In this document: positions 40,608 to 49,196 of the stretch, in pieces
How the letters are laid out: each line of letters starts with the position of its first letter
Numbering within the stretch: the stretch's first letter is position 1
From: Alphaproteobacteria bacterium
GTDB taxonomy: Bacteria > Pseudomonadota > Alphaproteobacteria > Rhodospirillales > Magnetovibrionaceae
NCBI GenBank assembly: GCA_015231605.1
Contig: JADGBG010000005.1
Location: 1 to 64,000, forward strand
DNA length: 64,000 bases
Direction: 5' to 3'
Position numbers and translations under genes: made by a program
The notes under the pieces: generated by a model
Databases searched by the model: none
Told to the model about the DNA's origin: nothing
Seen by the model: only the letters and a program-made list of their open reading frames with translations

Positions 40608-41756
40608 TTGAAACGCGTTTGGAGAGGTGTGAAGACCGGTCTTGCGGTCCTGGCCGTCAGCCTTGCGCTGGCGGAAACCTTCAGCGCGATCAGCGTGGAA
40701 GCGGGTTTGATTTCCGCTCCGTCGCCCAACTACCGGATGCCCGGTCTGACGCCGTTCTGGTCCGACATCTCTCCCGAATTCGGGGTATGGCATCCCCCCG
40801 AAAGCCGGTATGTCCATACGACGGGCTGTTTCAACGTCACCTACGACGCCAATGCCCACGGCATGCGCGACCGCGCCCGCGAAGTTCACGCGCCATCGCC
40901 CCGTACGGTGGTGTTGGGAGATTCCTTCGTCGAGGGGTTCGGCTTGAAAGTCGAACACCGCTTCACCGACATCCTGGAAGCGCGCACCGGGATCGAGCAC
41001 TTGAACTTCGGCACCTCCGGAACCTTCGGACTGGTGCAGCAGGTCTTGCTCTACGAGACCCTGGCGTCCAAATTCGACCATGACCGGGTGATCTGGGCGG
41101 TGTTGCCCAACAACGATTTCGAAGACGATTCCCCCACATTCGGCGCCGTCGCCCATTCGAAACGCTACCGTCCCTACGCCGTCGCCGACGGCCATGGGGG
41201 CTTCATGATCGAATATCACGACCCCGCCTACCTCAACGCGGACACGCAAAGCGACAAGGAAAAGCGCAAGCAGCGTCGTCGCGCGTTCCGCCAGTTCCTC
41301 ACCAATTTCACCTATACGGCCAACGTGGTGCGTTACATCACCGCTCTCCTAAATTACCGCGAGGCCCAGACCCGGGGAAAGGATATGGGCGGCGCGCAGC
41401 TTTCGGGAGGGTCCGCTTATTGGGACTTCACGGACGTGCGGCTTTCGCGCATGTTGTGGGCGCTCGGGCGAGGCATCGATGGCGCGGGCGAGCGACCCGT
41501 CGATATCGTGGTGATCCCGGTGGAGGGCGATATCGAACGCTTCGCCCGCGAAGGTGGCCCGGCCCCGCTCAGCCGCCATCTCACGGCCTTTGCCGAGACG
41601 CGCCCGAACGTGCGGCTGATCGATATGCTGGAACCATTCGCCGCACACCCCGATTGGCGCTCTCTCTATCATGCCTGCGACGACCATTGGAGTCCCGCCG
41701 GCGCGGCGTTCGTCGCCGACCTTCTCGAGAAACGGATATACGAGGCAGCCCAATGA
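40608..41756 (+). CDS. SGNH hydrolase-like, membrane-anchored
   Basis: A 382-residue protein. The N-terminus RVWRGVKTGLAVLAVSLALA is an uncleaved signal anchor. RTVVLGDSFVEGFGLKVEHR is the GDS block of SGNH hydrolases, AVLPNNDFEDDSP fits block III (Asn), and CDDHWSPAGAAFVADLL is the DxxH block with the catalytic Asp and His. I use TTG 40608 because GGAGG lies 8 nt upstream. It is coupled to the next gene (ATGA) with which it is clearly paralogous. Such proteins in glycan loci are O-acetyl transferases or esterases acting in the periplasm. Activity unproven. Confidence 0.75.
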   Translation: MKRVWRGVKTGLAVLAVSLALAETFSAISVEAGLISAPSPNYRMPGLTPFWSDISPEFGVWHPPESRYVHTTGCFNVTYDANAHGMRDRAREVHAPSPRTVVLGDSFVEGFGLKVEHRFTDILEARTGIEHLNFGTSGTFGLVQQVLLYETLASKFDHDRVIWAVLPNNDFEDDSPTFGAVAHSKRYRPYAVADGHGGFMIEYHDPAYLNADTQSDKEKRKQRRRAFRQFLTNFTYTANVVRYITALLNYREAQTRGKDMGGAQLSGGSAYWDFTDVRLSRMLWALGRGIDGAGERPVDIVVIPVEGDIERFAREGGPAPLSRHLTAFAETRPNVRLIDMLEPFAAHPDWRSLYHACDDHWSPAGAAFVADLLEKRIYEAAQ

Positions 41757-42913
41757 CTCTGCGCCAACGCATCGCATCCGTTCTGAAAAGCGTCCTTCTG
41801 TTGATCGTCGTCGTGCTGGCGTCGGCCGAACTGTTCAGCATGATCAGCGTCAAGGCGGGCCTCATCAAGGCCCCCGCGCCGAGCTACGCCCCGCCCGGCA
41901 CACAACCCTTTCGCCAGGACCTCGACCCCAACTTCGGCCTGTGGCATCCGCCGCACGCCCGCATGGGCCATGTGGCGAGCTGCTTCAACGTCACATACGA
42001 AAGCAATTCCTATGGCGCACGGGACGTGGAGCGCGTGCGCGACGGCAGTCCGGAGCGCACCGTGGTGTTGGGCGATTCCTTCGTTGAGGGCGTGGGTCTT
42101 GCCCGCGAGGACCGTTTTACGGAACGGCTGGAAGCGGCGCTGGGGCGCGAGCACCTGAATTTCGGTATCGCCAACGCCGGGCCGACTCATTACCTGCAGG
42201 TCTATCGCCATCTGGCCAGGGAGTTCGCGCATGACCGGGTCATCGTCGCGGTTCTGCCCAACAATGACTTCCGCGACGACGATTTCGAGCTCGGCAGGAC
42301 CGCGTTCGCCGACCGCTACCGTCCCTATTTCGTGCGCGGCGAAACCGGCGCATGGACGCTGATCCACTTCGACAAGGCCAACCTGGGAACCGGCGGCAAC
42401 AGCGACGAGGAAGTGCGCAAGCATCGCCGCCGCGCGATGCGCCAGTGGCTCACCAATTTTTCCTACGCCAAGAACGTCTGGAATTACGTGGGCGGGTTGA
42501 TGAAGCAGGACGCCTTCGGCATGATCGACATGCACGGAGCGTTTCGTTCGGTTTACGACGAACGCCCGCCATCCGGCTTCTACGATTACGGTCCCGAGGA
42601 CTTGGCGCGTCTCGAACATGTGCTCGACCTGCTCGACCGGGAAAGCGGCGAACGCCCCGTGAGCGTGGTTCTGCTGCCCCTGCTGCTGGACTTCAACCGC
42701 TTCCGCGCCGAGGGAACGGCCCCGCTATCCAAGGCGTTGCAGGCGTTCGCCTCCACCCGCCCGGACTTGGACGTGGTTGATCTGTTGCCCGTGTTCGCCG
42801 CCCAGGACGACCCTGCGTCGTTCTATCTGGAATGCGACGGCCACTGGAACGCGCGCGGCGCCGAACTGGCGGCGCGCTCCCTGCTCAAGGACGTTTACGG
42901 CAAGGGCGACTGA
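41753..42913 (+). CDS. SGNH hydrolase-like paralog, membrane-anchored
   Basis: A 386-residue paralog of the preceding protein. It has the signal anchor SVLLLIVVVLASAELFSMIS, the GDS block RTVVLGDSFVEGVGLAREDR, Asn block AVLPNNDFRDDDF, and ECDGHWNARGAELAARSLL with the catalytic Asp/His pair. The ATG overlaps the previous stop by 4 bp. The long upstream in-frame stretch is a shadow of the first gene. The 3' end converges with the third SGNH-like gene (19-bp overlap of the coding ends). Tandem duplication of a glycan-modifying esterase or O-acetyltransferase is likely. Confidence 0.75.
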   Translation: MTLRQRIASVLKSVLLLIVVVLASAELFSMISVKAGLIKAPAPSYAPPGTQPFRQDLDPNFGLWHPPHARMGHVASCFNVTYESNSYGARDVERVRDGSPERTVVLGDSFVEGVGLAREDRFTERLEAALGREHLNFGIANAGPTHYLQVYRHLAREFAHDRVIVAVLPNNDFRDDDFELGRTAFADRYRPYFVRGETGAWTLIHFDKANLGTGGNSDEEVRKHRRRAMRQWLTNFSYAKNVWNYVGGLMKQDAFGMIDMHGAFRSVYDERPPSGFYDYGPEDLARLEHVLDLLDRESGERPVSVVLLPLLLDFNRFRAEGTAPLSKALQAFASTRPDLDVVDLLPVFAAQDDPASFYLECDGHWNARGAELAARSLLKDVYGKGD

Positions 42914-43995
42914 TACAAAGCATCCAGCGCCTCGTTGACGATCTTCGCCACCTCGGCTTGCCCGGCCTTGTTGTAGTGGATCCAGTCGTAATAGAGCCGC
43001 GTGTCCTTCGGCATCGTTCGCGCCAGATCGATCACGGCGACATTGCGCTGCTTGGCGAGGGAACGAACCGCGTCGTTGTATTCCTCCAACACCTGCCACC
43101 GCGTCGTCCCATCCAGGCCCAAGGCTTGTTGCACCCGTCCCAGGTCATGACCGGTCGCCGGATCCGTGGCTGGTCCGAACAGGGCGGGTTGGGTGATGAG
43201 AACCGGCTCGATCCCGTTCTTCAGCGTCATGTCGATCAGCGTTTCGACGCGCTGCCGGTAGCTGGGAAGGTAGACGTCGCGATGGGACGTCAGAACGGCC
43301 TCCCGCTCCCTTGAGGAAAGCTCGACGCGCCCGGAATGCGCCAGGGCATTGGCCCAGTCCCCGGTGAAATCGTGCGTCAATCCGAAGCTCTTGGCCTTGC
43401 TGGCGCGCTTGATCACGGTGATCAGTTTTCCGATCTGCGTGCTCCGGCGAAACCAGTCCTCCGCCTCGCCGGTTTCGAGCCTGCCGTCATAGGAATTGGG
43501 GGCGTCGTACCCGACGTCGTTGATACCGACCAGATAGAAAATCTTTTGCGGCTTGAGGTCGATCAGAAAGCCTTCGGTCAGGACGACATGGCCGAAACTG
43601 CTGTGCCCGTCCAACCCCGCATTGTTCACCCACAAGTGGGGATGACGTGTTTTTTGATGCCGGAAAACCTGGTCCACCCAGGTGTCGTCTTGATTGAAGT
43701 AGAAGGATTCCGTCGTGCTGCCGCCCACGAAGATCCATTTTTCCCGACGCTCCGGCTGTCGGGGCCAGTCTTCCCCCCTGAAACCAAGCCGGTTTTTGCG
43801 GTGAACGATGTCCGCGTCCATGTTGGGCGAAGCGGTGGCGTTGCGGAACTCGTACACCCGCCCCACCGGCAAGGTGATCTTGTCCGCGCTGACCCGGATT
43901 TCGAAGGGATCGGCGATGTACAGAACGCCTTCGATGACGATCACGCCCCCCAGAATGGACAGGGCGACCAACAACAGGTTTTGCAGAACTTTCAT
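42895..43995 (-). CDS. Third SGNH hydrolase-like protein, membrane-anchored
   Basis: A 366-residue protein. The N-terminus MKVLQNLLLVALSILGGVIV is a signal anchor. WIFVGGSTTESFYFNQDDTW is a GGSTTES variant of the GDS block, LVGINDVGYDA is the Asn block, and YYDWIHYNKAGQAEVAKIV contains the Asp and His near the C-terminus. The start at 43995 is chosen because it begins the hydrophobic stretch; the longer frame adds 11 polar residues. It precedes the carbamoyltransferase (34 bp) and is a usual companion of such carbamoyltransferase cassettes. It may acylate or deacylate the same glycan. Confidence 0.75.
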   Translation of the reverse strand: MKVLQNLLLVALSILGGVIVIEGVLYIADPFEIRVSADKITLPVGRVYEFRNATASPNMDADIVHRKNRLGFRGEDWPRQPERREKWIFVGGSTTESFYFNQDDTWVDQVFRHQKTRHPHLWVNNAGLDGHSSFGHVVLTEGFLIDLKPQKIFYLVGINDVGYDAPNSYDGRLETGEAEDWFRRSTQIGKLITVIKRASKAKSFGLTHDFTGDWANALAHSGRVELSSREREAVLTSHRDVYLPSYRQRVETLIDMTLKNGIEPVLITQPALFGPATDPATGHDLGRVQQALGLDGTTRWQVLEEYNDAVRSLAKQRNVAVIDLARTMPKDTRLYYDWIHYNKAGQAEVAKIVNEALDALYQSPLP

Positions 43996-44028
43996 CACGC
44001 CGATCCTGGCCGGGCTCTTCAGGCGCAA

Positions 44029-45864
44029 TCAATCCAGCTCGAAGGCGTCCTTGTAGTCCTTCTTGAGCGCCGGGTCCTGGTCCTTTTTCCACACCAGGCA
44101 GTTGCCGATGGCGAGCAGGTCCATTTCCGTGCCCATCAGGCAGTGGAAGGCATCTTCCGGCGTGCACACGATGGGCTCGCCGCGCACGTTGAAGCTGGTG
44201 TTGACCACCACCGGGCAGCCCGTCAGCTCATGGAACTTGGAAATCAGCGCGTGGTAGCGCGGGTTGGTGTCGGCATGCACCGTCTGGATGCGCGCGGAAT
44301 AGTCCACGTGCGTGACGGCGGGAATGTCGGACCGCGCCACGTTGAGCTTGTCGATGCCGAACAGCGCCTGTTCCGCATCCGTCATGGCGCGGCGCTTGTC
44401 TTCCTTGACCCCATCCACCAACAGCATGTAGGGGCTGTCGGCGTCCAGTTCGAACCACTTGCCGACGTGTTCGCGCAGCACGCTGGGCGCGAACGGTCGG
44501 AAGCTTTCGCGGTATTTGACCTTGAGATTCAGGGTCTTTTGCATGGACGGCGAACGCGGATCGCCCAGGATGGAGCGCCCACCCAGCGCACGCGGCCCGA
44601 ATTCCATGCGGCCCTGGAACCAGCCGACGGCGTTTTCATCGGCCAGCGCCTTGGCGGTGGCGTCGATGACGGCGTCGCCGTCCAGAACCTCGAACTTGGC
44701 CCCTGCGGCCGTCAGGCGTTGTTCGATCTCGGCCTGGCTGAATTCGGGGCCGAGGTACGATCCCGCCATGCGGTCGCGGTCCGTCGTGGCCGGGCGGTCC
44801 TGACCTTCGAACAGGTAGTACCCGGCCAACGCCGCGCCCAACGCGCCGCCCGCGTCGCCGGCGGCCGGTTGGATCCAGATGTTGTCGAACGCGCCGTCTC
44901 GCAACACCTTGCCGTTGGCGACACAGTTGAGCGCCACGCCGCCCGCCAGGCACAGGTTCTTGATGCCGGTCTCCTTCGCCAGCGAGCGCGCCAAACGGAT
45001 CACCACTTCCTCGGTCACCGCCTGAACGGACGCGGCGAGGTCCATGTGGAACTGCTCCAACCGATCCTCGGGCTTGCGCGGCGGCGCGCCGAACAAGGCG
45101 TCGAATTTCGCGTTGGTCATGGTCAGGCCGGTGCAATAGTTGAAGTACGATTGATCCAGGCGGAACGTGCCGTCGGCCTTCAGATCCATCAGCGTGTCGA
45201 TGATCAGGTCCTTGAAGCGCGGCTCCCCGTAAGGCGCCAGCCCCATGACCTTGTACTCACCGGAATTGACCTTGAACCCGGTATAGTAGGTGAACGCCGA
45301 ATACAGCAGCCCCAGGGAATGGGGAAAATGCAGTTCGCGTTCGATGTTGAGCGTATTGCCGCGCCCGATGGCCATCGAGGTGGTGGTCCATTCGCCCACC
45401 CCGTCCATGGTCAGCACCACCGCCTCGTCGAACGGGGACGGCAGGTACGCCGACGCCGCGTGGCTCATGTGGTGTTCGGCGAACAACAACTTGTTCATCC
45501 AGTCGAAATCGCCGAAGGCGTTTTTCAACTCCTTGCGCAGAAGATCCTTCTGGAACAGCTTTTCGCGCAGCCACACCGGCATCGCCATGCTGAACGACTG
45601 AAACCCCCTGGGCGCGAACGCGACATAGGTTTCCAACAGGCGCTCGAACTTCAAAAACGGCTTGTCGTAGAACACCACCCGGTCGACGTCCGCCAAGGCG
45701 CATCCCGCCTGTTTCAGGCAGAATTCGACAGCCTTTACGGGAAAACCGGCATCGTGCTTTTTGCGGGTGAAGCGTTCCTCCTGGGCGGCCGCGACGATGC
45801 GCCCGTCTTCGACCAAAGCCGCGGCGCTGTCGTGATAAAAGCCGGAAATGCCCAGAATGCGCAT
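44029..45864 (-). CDS. NodU/CmcH-family carbamoyltransferase
   Basis: A 611-residue carbamoyltransferase. The N-terminal YrdC-partner-type Kae1-like ATP fold starts RILGISGFYHDSAAALVEDG, with EERFTRKKHDAGFP, LFAEHHMSHAASAYLPSPF (metal-binding His pair), LTMDGVGEWTTTSMA, and NLCLAGGVALNCVANGKVLR. The C-terminal carbamoyl domain has EFGPRALGGRSILGDPRSP and NTSFNVRGEPIVCTPEDAFH. It would put a carbamoyl group from carbamoyl phosphate, via carbamoyladenylate, on a sugar hydroxyl. The ATG at 45864 is used. Downstream are SGNH genes; upstream are DUF5989 and SxtJ, a conserved cassette. Confidence 0.9.
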   Translation of the reverse strand: MRILGISGFYHDSAAALVEDGRIVAAAQEERFTRKKHDAGFPVKAVEFCLKQAGCALADVDRVVFYDKPFLKFERLLETYVAFAPRGFQSFSMAMPVWLREKLFQKDLLRKELKNAFGDFDWMNKLLFAEHHMSHAASAYLPSPFDEAVVLTMDGVGEWTTTSMAIGRGNTLNIERELHFPHSLGLLYSAFTYYTGFKVNSGEYKVMGLAPYGEPRFKDLIIDTLMDLKADGTFRLDQSYFNYCTGLTMTNAKFDALFGAPPRKPEDRLEQFHMDLAASVQAVTEEVVIRLARSLAKETGIKNLCLAGGVALNCVANGKVLRDGAFDNIWIQPAAGDAGGALGAALAGYYLFEGQDRPATTDRDRMAGSYLGPEFSQAEIEQRLTAAGAKFEVLDGDAVIDATAKALADENAVGWFQGRMEFGPRALGGRSILGDPRSPSMQKTLNLKVKYRESFRPFAPSVLREHVGKWFELDADSPYMLLVDGVKEDKRRAMTDAEQALFGIDKLNVARSDIPAVTHVDYSARIQTVHADTNPRYHALISKFHELTGCPVVVNTSFNVRGEPIVCTPEDAFHCLMGTEMDLLAIGNCLVWKKDQDPALKKDYKDAFELD

Positions 45865-45872
45865 GCTGGGCC

Positions 45873-46022
45873 TCAGAACACCGTGTAGATGAACGGGGCG
45901 ACGGCGGACCCCTGGGCCAGAACGATCAGGCCACCGAAGATCACCATCATGACGAGGATCGGCAGCAGCCAGAACTTCTTGCGTTCCTTCAGAAATTCCC
46001 AAAGTTCAAGGAGAAAGGACAT
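45873..46022 (-). CDS. DUF5989-family small membrane protein
   Basis: A 49-residue protein, MSFLLELWEFLKERKKFWLL followed by a transmembrane helix (PILVMMVIFGGLIVLAQGSA) and VAPFIYTVF. It is shorter than the usual ORF cut-off but is clearly real: it sits between the carbamoyltransferase and the SxtJ-like gene, where small DUF5989 proteins are normally found, in frame with no overlap. The start codon has AAGGAGA upstream (CAAGGAGAAAGGACAT on the opposite strand, read accordingly). It may help hold the modifying enzymes at the membrane. Function unknown. Confidence 0.75.
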   Translation of the reverse strand: MSFLLELWEFLKERKKFWLLPILVMMVIFGGLIVLAQGSAVAPFIYTVF

Positions 46023-46031
46023 CTCGGTGCC

Positions 46032-46466
46032 TCAAAACTGTTTGGACATGGATTTCGGGGCCGGACCCGGCGGATCGCGGCGGATCCAATAGCTGTCCGC
46101 CTGCGGATCCAGACGCAGACTCAGCGGGTCCTTGCCGAACACTTTCATCAAAAGGGCGATCGGGGTCACGGTGACGAAGAACAAAAGCCCCAGCACCAAG
46201 GGGCTAACGACCTTGTGCAGCAGCAGGCCGAGTTTGAACCACAGGACGTTCAAGGGGCGCAGCAAAGCGGGTACGGCCAGGGCGACCAGCAAAAACGCGC
46301 CGCCAACACCCAAAACGGGCACGCCCCAATCGACGTTGCCGTTGTAGTGTTGCCACCCGCCGACAAGGCCGAACACCACGGCGAACACGATCCCGAAGGA
46401 CCGCTCGGAGCCCATCCGCACGTCGCTGGCGCGGGAAAAATCTTCGTGGGAACCCTGTTTGACCAT
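46032..46466 (-). CDS. SxtJ-family membrane protein
   Basis: A 144-residue protein. It has SERSFGIVFAVVFGLVGGWQ, VPVLGVGGAFLLVALAVPAL and VVSPLVLGLLFFVTVTPIAL as three predicted transmembrane segments, and then a polar C-terminal tail with DPLSLRLDPQADSYWIRRD. SxtJ proteins accompany NodU-type carbamoyltransferases in many bacteria, with unknown function. The ATG at 46466 begins the typical MVKQGSHEDF; the longer frame is not supported. It ends 10 bp before the DUF5989 gene. Confidence 0.75.
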   Translation of the reverse strand: MVKQGSHEDFSRASDVRMGSERSFGIVFAVVFGLVGGWQHYNGNVDWGVPVLGVGGAFLLVALAVPALLRPLNVLWFKLGLLLHKVVSPLVLGLLFFVTVTPIALLMKVFGKDPLSLRLDPQADSYWIRRDPPGPAPKSMSKQF

Positions 46467-46547
46467 CGAATCCTCTGAAATTGAACAGGCCCGGTATACC
46501 ATCCCTTCCCCGGAAAGAAAAACCTTGAATCACCGGTTCGGGAAGGG

Positions 46548-48194
46548 TCACATCTCGCCGTACTGCGGCCCTTCGCCGCCTTGCGGCGGGGTCCAGACGA
46601 TATTTCGGGTCGGATCCTTGATGTCGCAGGTTTTGCAATGCAGACAGTTCTGCGCATTGATCCGCAGCCGTTTGGCGGGCGCGTCCGTGTCGCCCGCGTC
46701 CAGGTATTCGTAGACCCCGGCGGGGCAGTAGCGTTCCTCCGGTCCTTCATACAGCAGCCAATTGACGTTCAACGCCGCGTCCGGGTCCTTGAGCACCAGA
46801 TGGCACGGCTGGCCGTCCTCGTGGTGGACTCCGGCAAGATGCACCGACGACGCCTTGTCGAAGGTCAGCCGCCCGTCCGGCTTGGAATAGGCGATGGCGT
46901 CGCGCTTCGTCGCGCGCCTCATGTGCGTGTGGTCGGCCCCAGGGTGGCGCAGCGTCCATGGTACGCGCCCCCGGAATACGAACGCCTCCAGCGCCGCGTA
47001 GGCCATCCCCGCCCACAGTCCCCAACGGAACGCCGGGCGGATGTTGCGCGCGCGCCACAGCTCGTCCCAGGCCCAGGATTTTCGGAACGCCGCCGGATAG
47101 GCATCCAGCACCGCAGGCAGTTCGCCCACGCCCAGCGCATCGACGATGGCGTCGGCGCACAAGAGGGCGGACTTCATCGCGGTGTGCGAGCCCTTGACGC
47201 GCGGCACGTTCATGAACCCCGCCGCCGCCCCCACCAGCGCGCCGCCCGGGAACGCCAGGCGCGGGATGGACTGCGCGCCCCCTTCGTTCAACGCCCGCGC
47301 GCCGTAGGCGATGCGCCGCCCACCCTCGAACAGGGGGGCCAGCTTGGGATGGGTCTTGAGACGCTGCATCTCGTCGAACGGCGAAAGATGCGGATTCGCG
47401 TAATCCAGCCCCATCACCAAGCCCACCGCGACCCGGTTCCGATCCATATGATAAAGGAACCCGCCGCCATACGTATCCGCCGTCAGCGGCCAGCCCACGG
47501 TGTGCACGACGTTTCCCGGCTTGTGGCGGGCGGGGTCCACTTCCCACACTTCTTTTATGCCCAGAGCGTATGTCTGGGGCTGGCAGTCGCGGCGCAGACC
47601 GAAACGCTCCATCACCTGCTCGCTGAGGCTTCCCCGGCAGCCCTCGGCAAACACGGTGTAGGTGGCGTGCAGTTCGACACCCGGCTCGAAATTGGGTCCC
47701 TCGGCTCCGTCCGCCGTGCGCCCCATGTCGCCGGTGGCCACGCCCCGCACCCGACCGTCGTCATGATACAAGACCTCGGCGGCGGCGAAGCCCGCGAACA
47801 CCTCGACGCCCAGTTCCTCCGCCCGTTCGCCCAGCCACCGGGTCAACGCGCCCAGCGAGGCGACGAAGCAGCCGTGATTGTCCATCGCGGGCGGCGTAAG
47901 CAATTTCCACGCGCCGGTTTCGCTCAGCAGCACCAGGGCATCGTCCGTGGCCGGAACGCCCATCGGCGCGCCGCCATCCCGCCAATCGGGAAACAGCTCG
48001 TCCAACGCCACCGGATCGATGACCGCGCCCGACAGCACGTGCGCGCCGATCTCGCCGCCCTTTTCCAGGACGCACACGGAAATATCGCGCCCGATCTCGT
48101 GGGCGCGCTGTTTGACGCGGATGGCGGCGCTCAGTCCGGCCGGGCCGCCGCCCACCACCACCACGTCGAATTCCATGGTCTCGCGTTCGCTCAT
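46548..48194 (-). CDS. Electron transfer flavoprotein-ubiquinone oxidoreductase
   Basis: A 548-residue ETF-QO. MEFDVVVVGGGPAGLSAAIR binds FAD, and VLEKGGEIGAHVLSGAVIDP and PRLAFPGGALVGAAAGFMNV are highly conserved. The C-terminal 4Fe-4S ferredoxin domain is INAQNCLHCKTCDIKDPTRN with Cys ligands, followed by IVWTPPQGGEGPQY. It passes electrons from fatty-acid and amino-acid dehydrogenases via ETF to ubiquinone at the inner membrane. Length is normal. It is divergent from the UDG gene; Met7 is an alternative start. Confidence 0.93.
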   Translation of the reverse strand: MSERETMEFDVVVVGGGPAGLSAAIRVKQRAHEIGRDISVCVLEKGGEIGAHVLSGAVIDPVALDELFPDWRDGGAPMGVPATDDALVLLSETGAWKLLTPPAMDNHGCFVASLGALTRWLGERAEELGVEVFAGFAAAEVLYHDDGRVRGVATGDMGRTADGAEGPNFEPGVELHATYTVFAEGCRGSLSEQVMERFGLRRDCQPQTYALGIKEVWEVDPARHKPGNVVHTVGWPLTADTYGGGFLYHMDRNRVAVGLVMGLDYANPHLSPFDEMQRLKTHPKLAPLFEGGRRIAYGARALNEGGAQSIPRLAFPGGALVGAAAGFMNVPRVKGSHTAMKSALLCADAIVDALGVGELPAVLDAYPAAFRKSWAWDELWRARNIRPAFRWGLWAGMAYAALEAFVFRGRVPWTLRHPGADHTHMRRATKRDAIAYSKPDGRLTFDKASSVHLAGVHHEDGQPCHLVLKDPDAALNVNWLLYEGPEERYCPAGVYEYLDAGDTDAPAKRLRINAQNCLHCKTCDIKDPTRNIVWTPPQGGEGPQYGEM

Positions 48195-48256
48195 GAACAG
48201 TCTTATAGAGACGATTTTCCAAGATGGCGAGGCGCAACGGTGTTAAAGTGCCCGCC

Positions 48257-49135
48257 ATGGAAGGATTGAACGACAGCCTGCCCCACCCCGCCGACGTGCT
48301 GGCCTGGTATCTGGACGCCGGCGTGGACGAGGCGATCGGCGAGGAACCGCTGAACCGCTACGCCCTGGCCGAGGCCGCCCTGGCCGCCCGCCAGGCCGCG
48401 GCGCAACAGGTTCTGGACGACACCCGCGCCGCCCCCCCCACGCCCCACCCCGCATCCGCCCCGTCTCAATATCGCGCCCCGCCCACGCCGGTGCGCCCCA
48501 CGGACCCCGGCGTGGGCGACGCGGCCATCAAGAGCGCGGTGGACCTAGCCCTCGGCGCGAAGACGCTCGACGAACTGCGCGCCGCGCTGGAAACCTTCGA
48601 CGGGTGCCCTCTTAAGAAGACCGCCATGAATCTGGTGTTCGGCGACGGCGCGCCGGACGCGCGGGTGGTGTTCGTCGGCGAAGCCCCCGGCGCGGACGAG
48701 GACCGCCAGGGCGTGCCCTTCGTCGGCGCGAGCGGCCAGTTGTTGGACAAGATGCTGGCGTCCATTGGCTTGGATCGGTCCAAGGTGTTCATTTCCAACA
48801 CGGTTTTCTGGCGCCCCCCCGGCAACCGCACCCCCAATCAGGGGGAAATCGCGGTGTGGCTGCCGTTCGTGGAGCGCATCGTGGAAATCATCGATCCGGT
48901 CCTGTTGGTGACGGTGGGCGGTCCCGCCACCCATTCCCTGCTGACCCAGCCAGGCAGCGTCAGCCGCCTGCGCGGACGGTGGTTCACCTATGAAACGCCG
49001 CGCATGTCGCACCCCATCACGGCGACCGCCATCTACCACCCGGCGTACCTGCTGCGCACGCCCGCGCAAAAACGCCAGGCCTGGCTGGACATGTTGGGCA
49101 TCAAGGCCAAATTGGCCGAATTGGGCGGTCGCTAG
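48257..49135 (+). CDS. Uracil-DNA glycosylase, family 4-like, without Fe-S cysteines
   Basis: A 292-residue UDG-superfamily protein. The uracil-binding motif VFVGEAPGADEDRQGVPFVG, the WRPPGNRTPNQGEIAVWLPF block and C-terminal IYHPAYLLRTPAQKRQAWLD (HPAYLL catalytic/intercalation loop) are clear family 4 features. The ~90-residue N-terminal region (Ala/Pro-rich linker) is unusual. Only one Cys exists in the whole protein (GCPLKK); Trp and other residues are present where family 4 enzymes have Cys, so a 4Fe-4S cluster is unlikely. ATG 48257 is chosen, although the frame extends to 48224. The gene precedes the lytic transglycosylase by 61 bp. Confidence 0.8.
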   Translation: MEGLNDSLPHPADVLAWYLDAGVDEAIGEEPLNRYALAEAALAARQAAAQQVLDDTRAAPPTPHPASAPSQYRAPPTPVRPTDPGVGDAAIKSAVDLALGAKTLDELRAALETFDGCPLKKTAMNLVFGDGAPDARVVFVGEAPGADEDRQGVPFVGASGQLLDKMLASIGLDRSKVFISNTVFWRPPGNRTPNQGEIAVWLPFVERIVEIIDPVLLVTVGGPATHSLLTQPGSVSRLRGRWFTYETPRMSHPITATAIYHPAYLLRTPAQKRQAWLDMLGIKAKLAELGGR

Positions 49136-49196
49136 GCGCGCCTTGCCTGAAAACCACGAATTCGGTATAACCTTTTGTCAACACATTGAGGGAAAC

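Noticed and set aside
43336-45888. 850-residue plus-strand open frame
   Set aside because: Antisense shadow of the carbamoyltransferase and SGNH genes in high-GC DNA; composition is Arg/His/Gln-rich and no family is recognisable.
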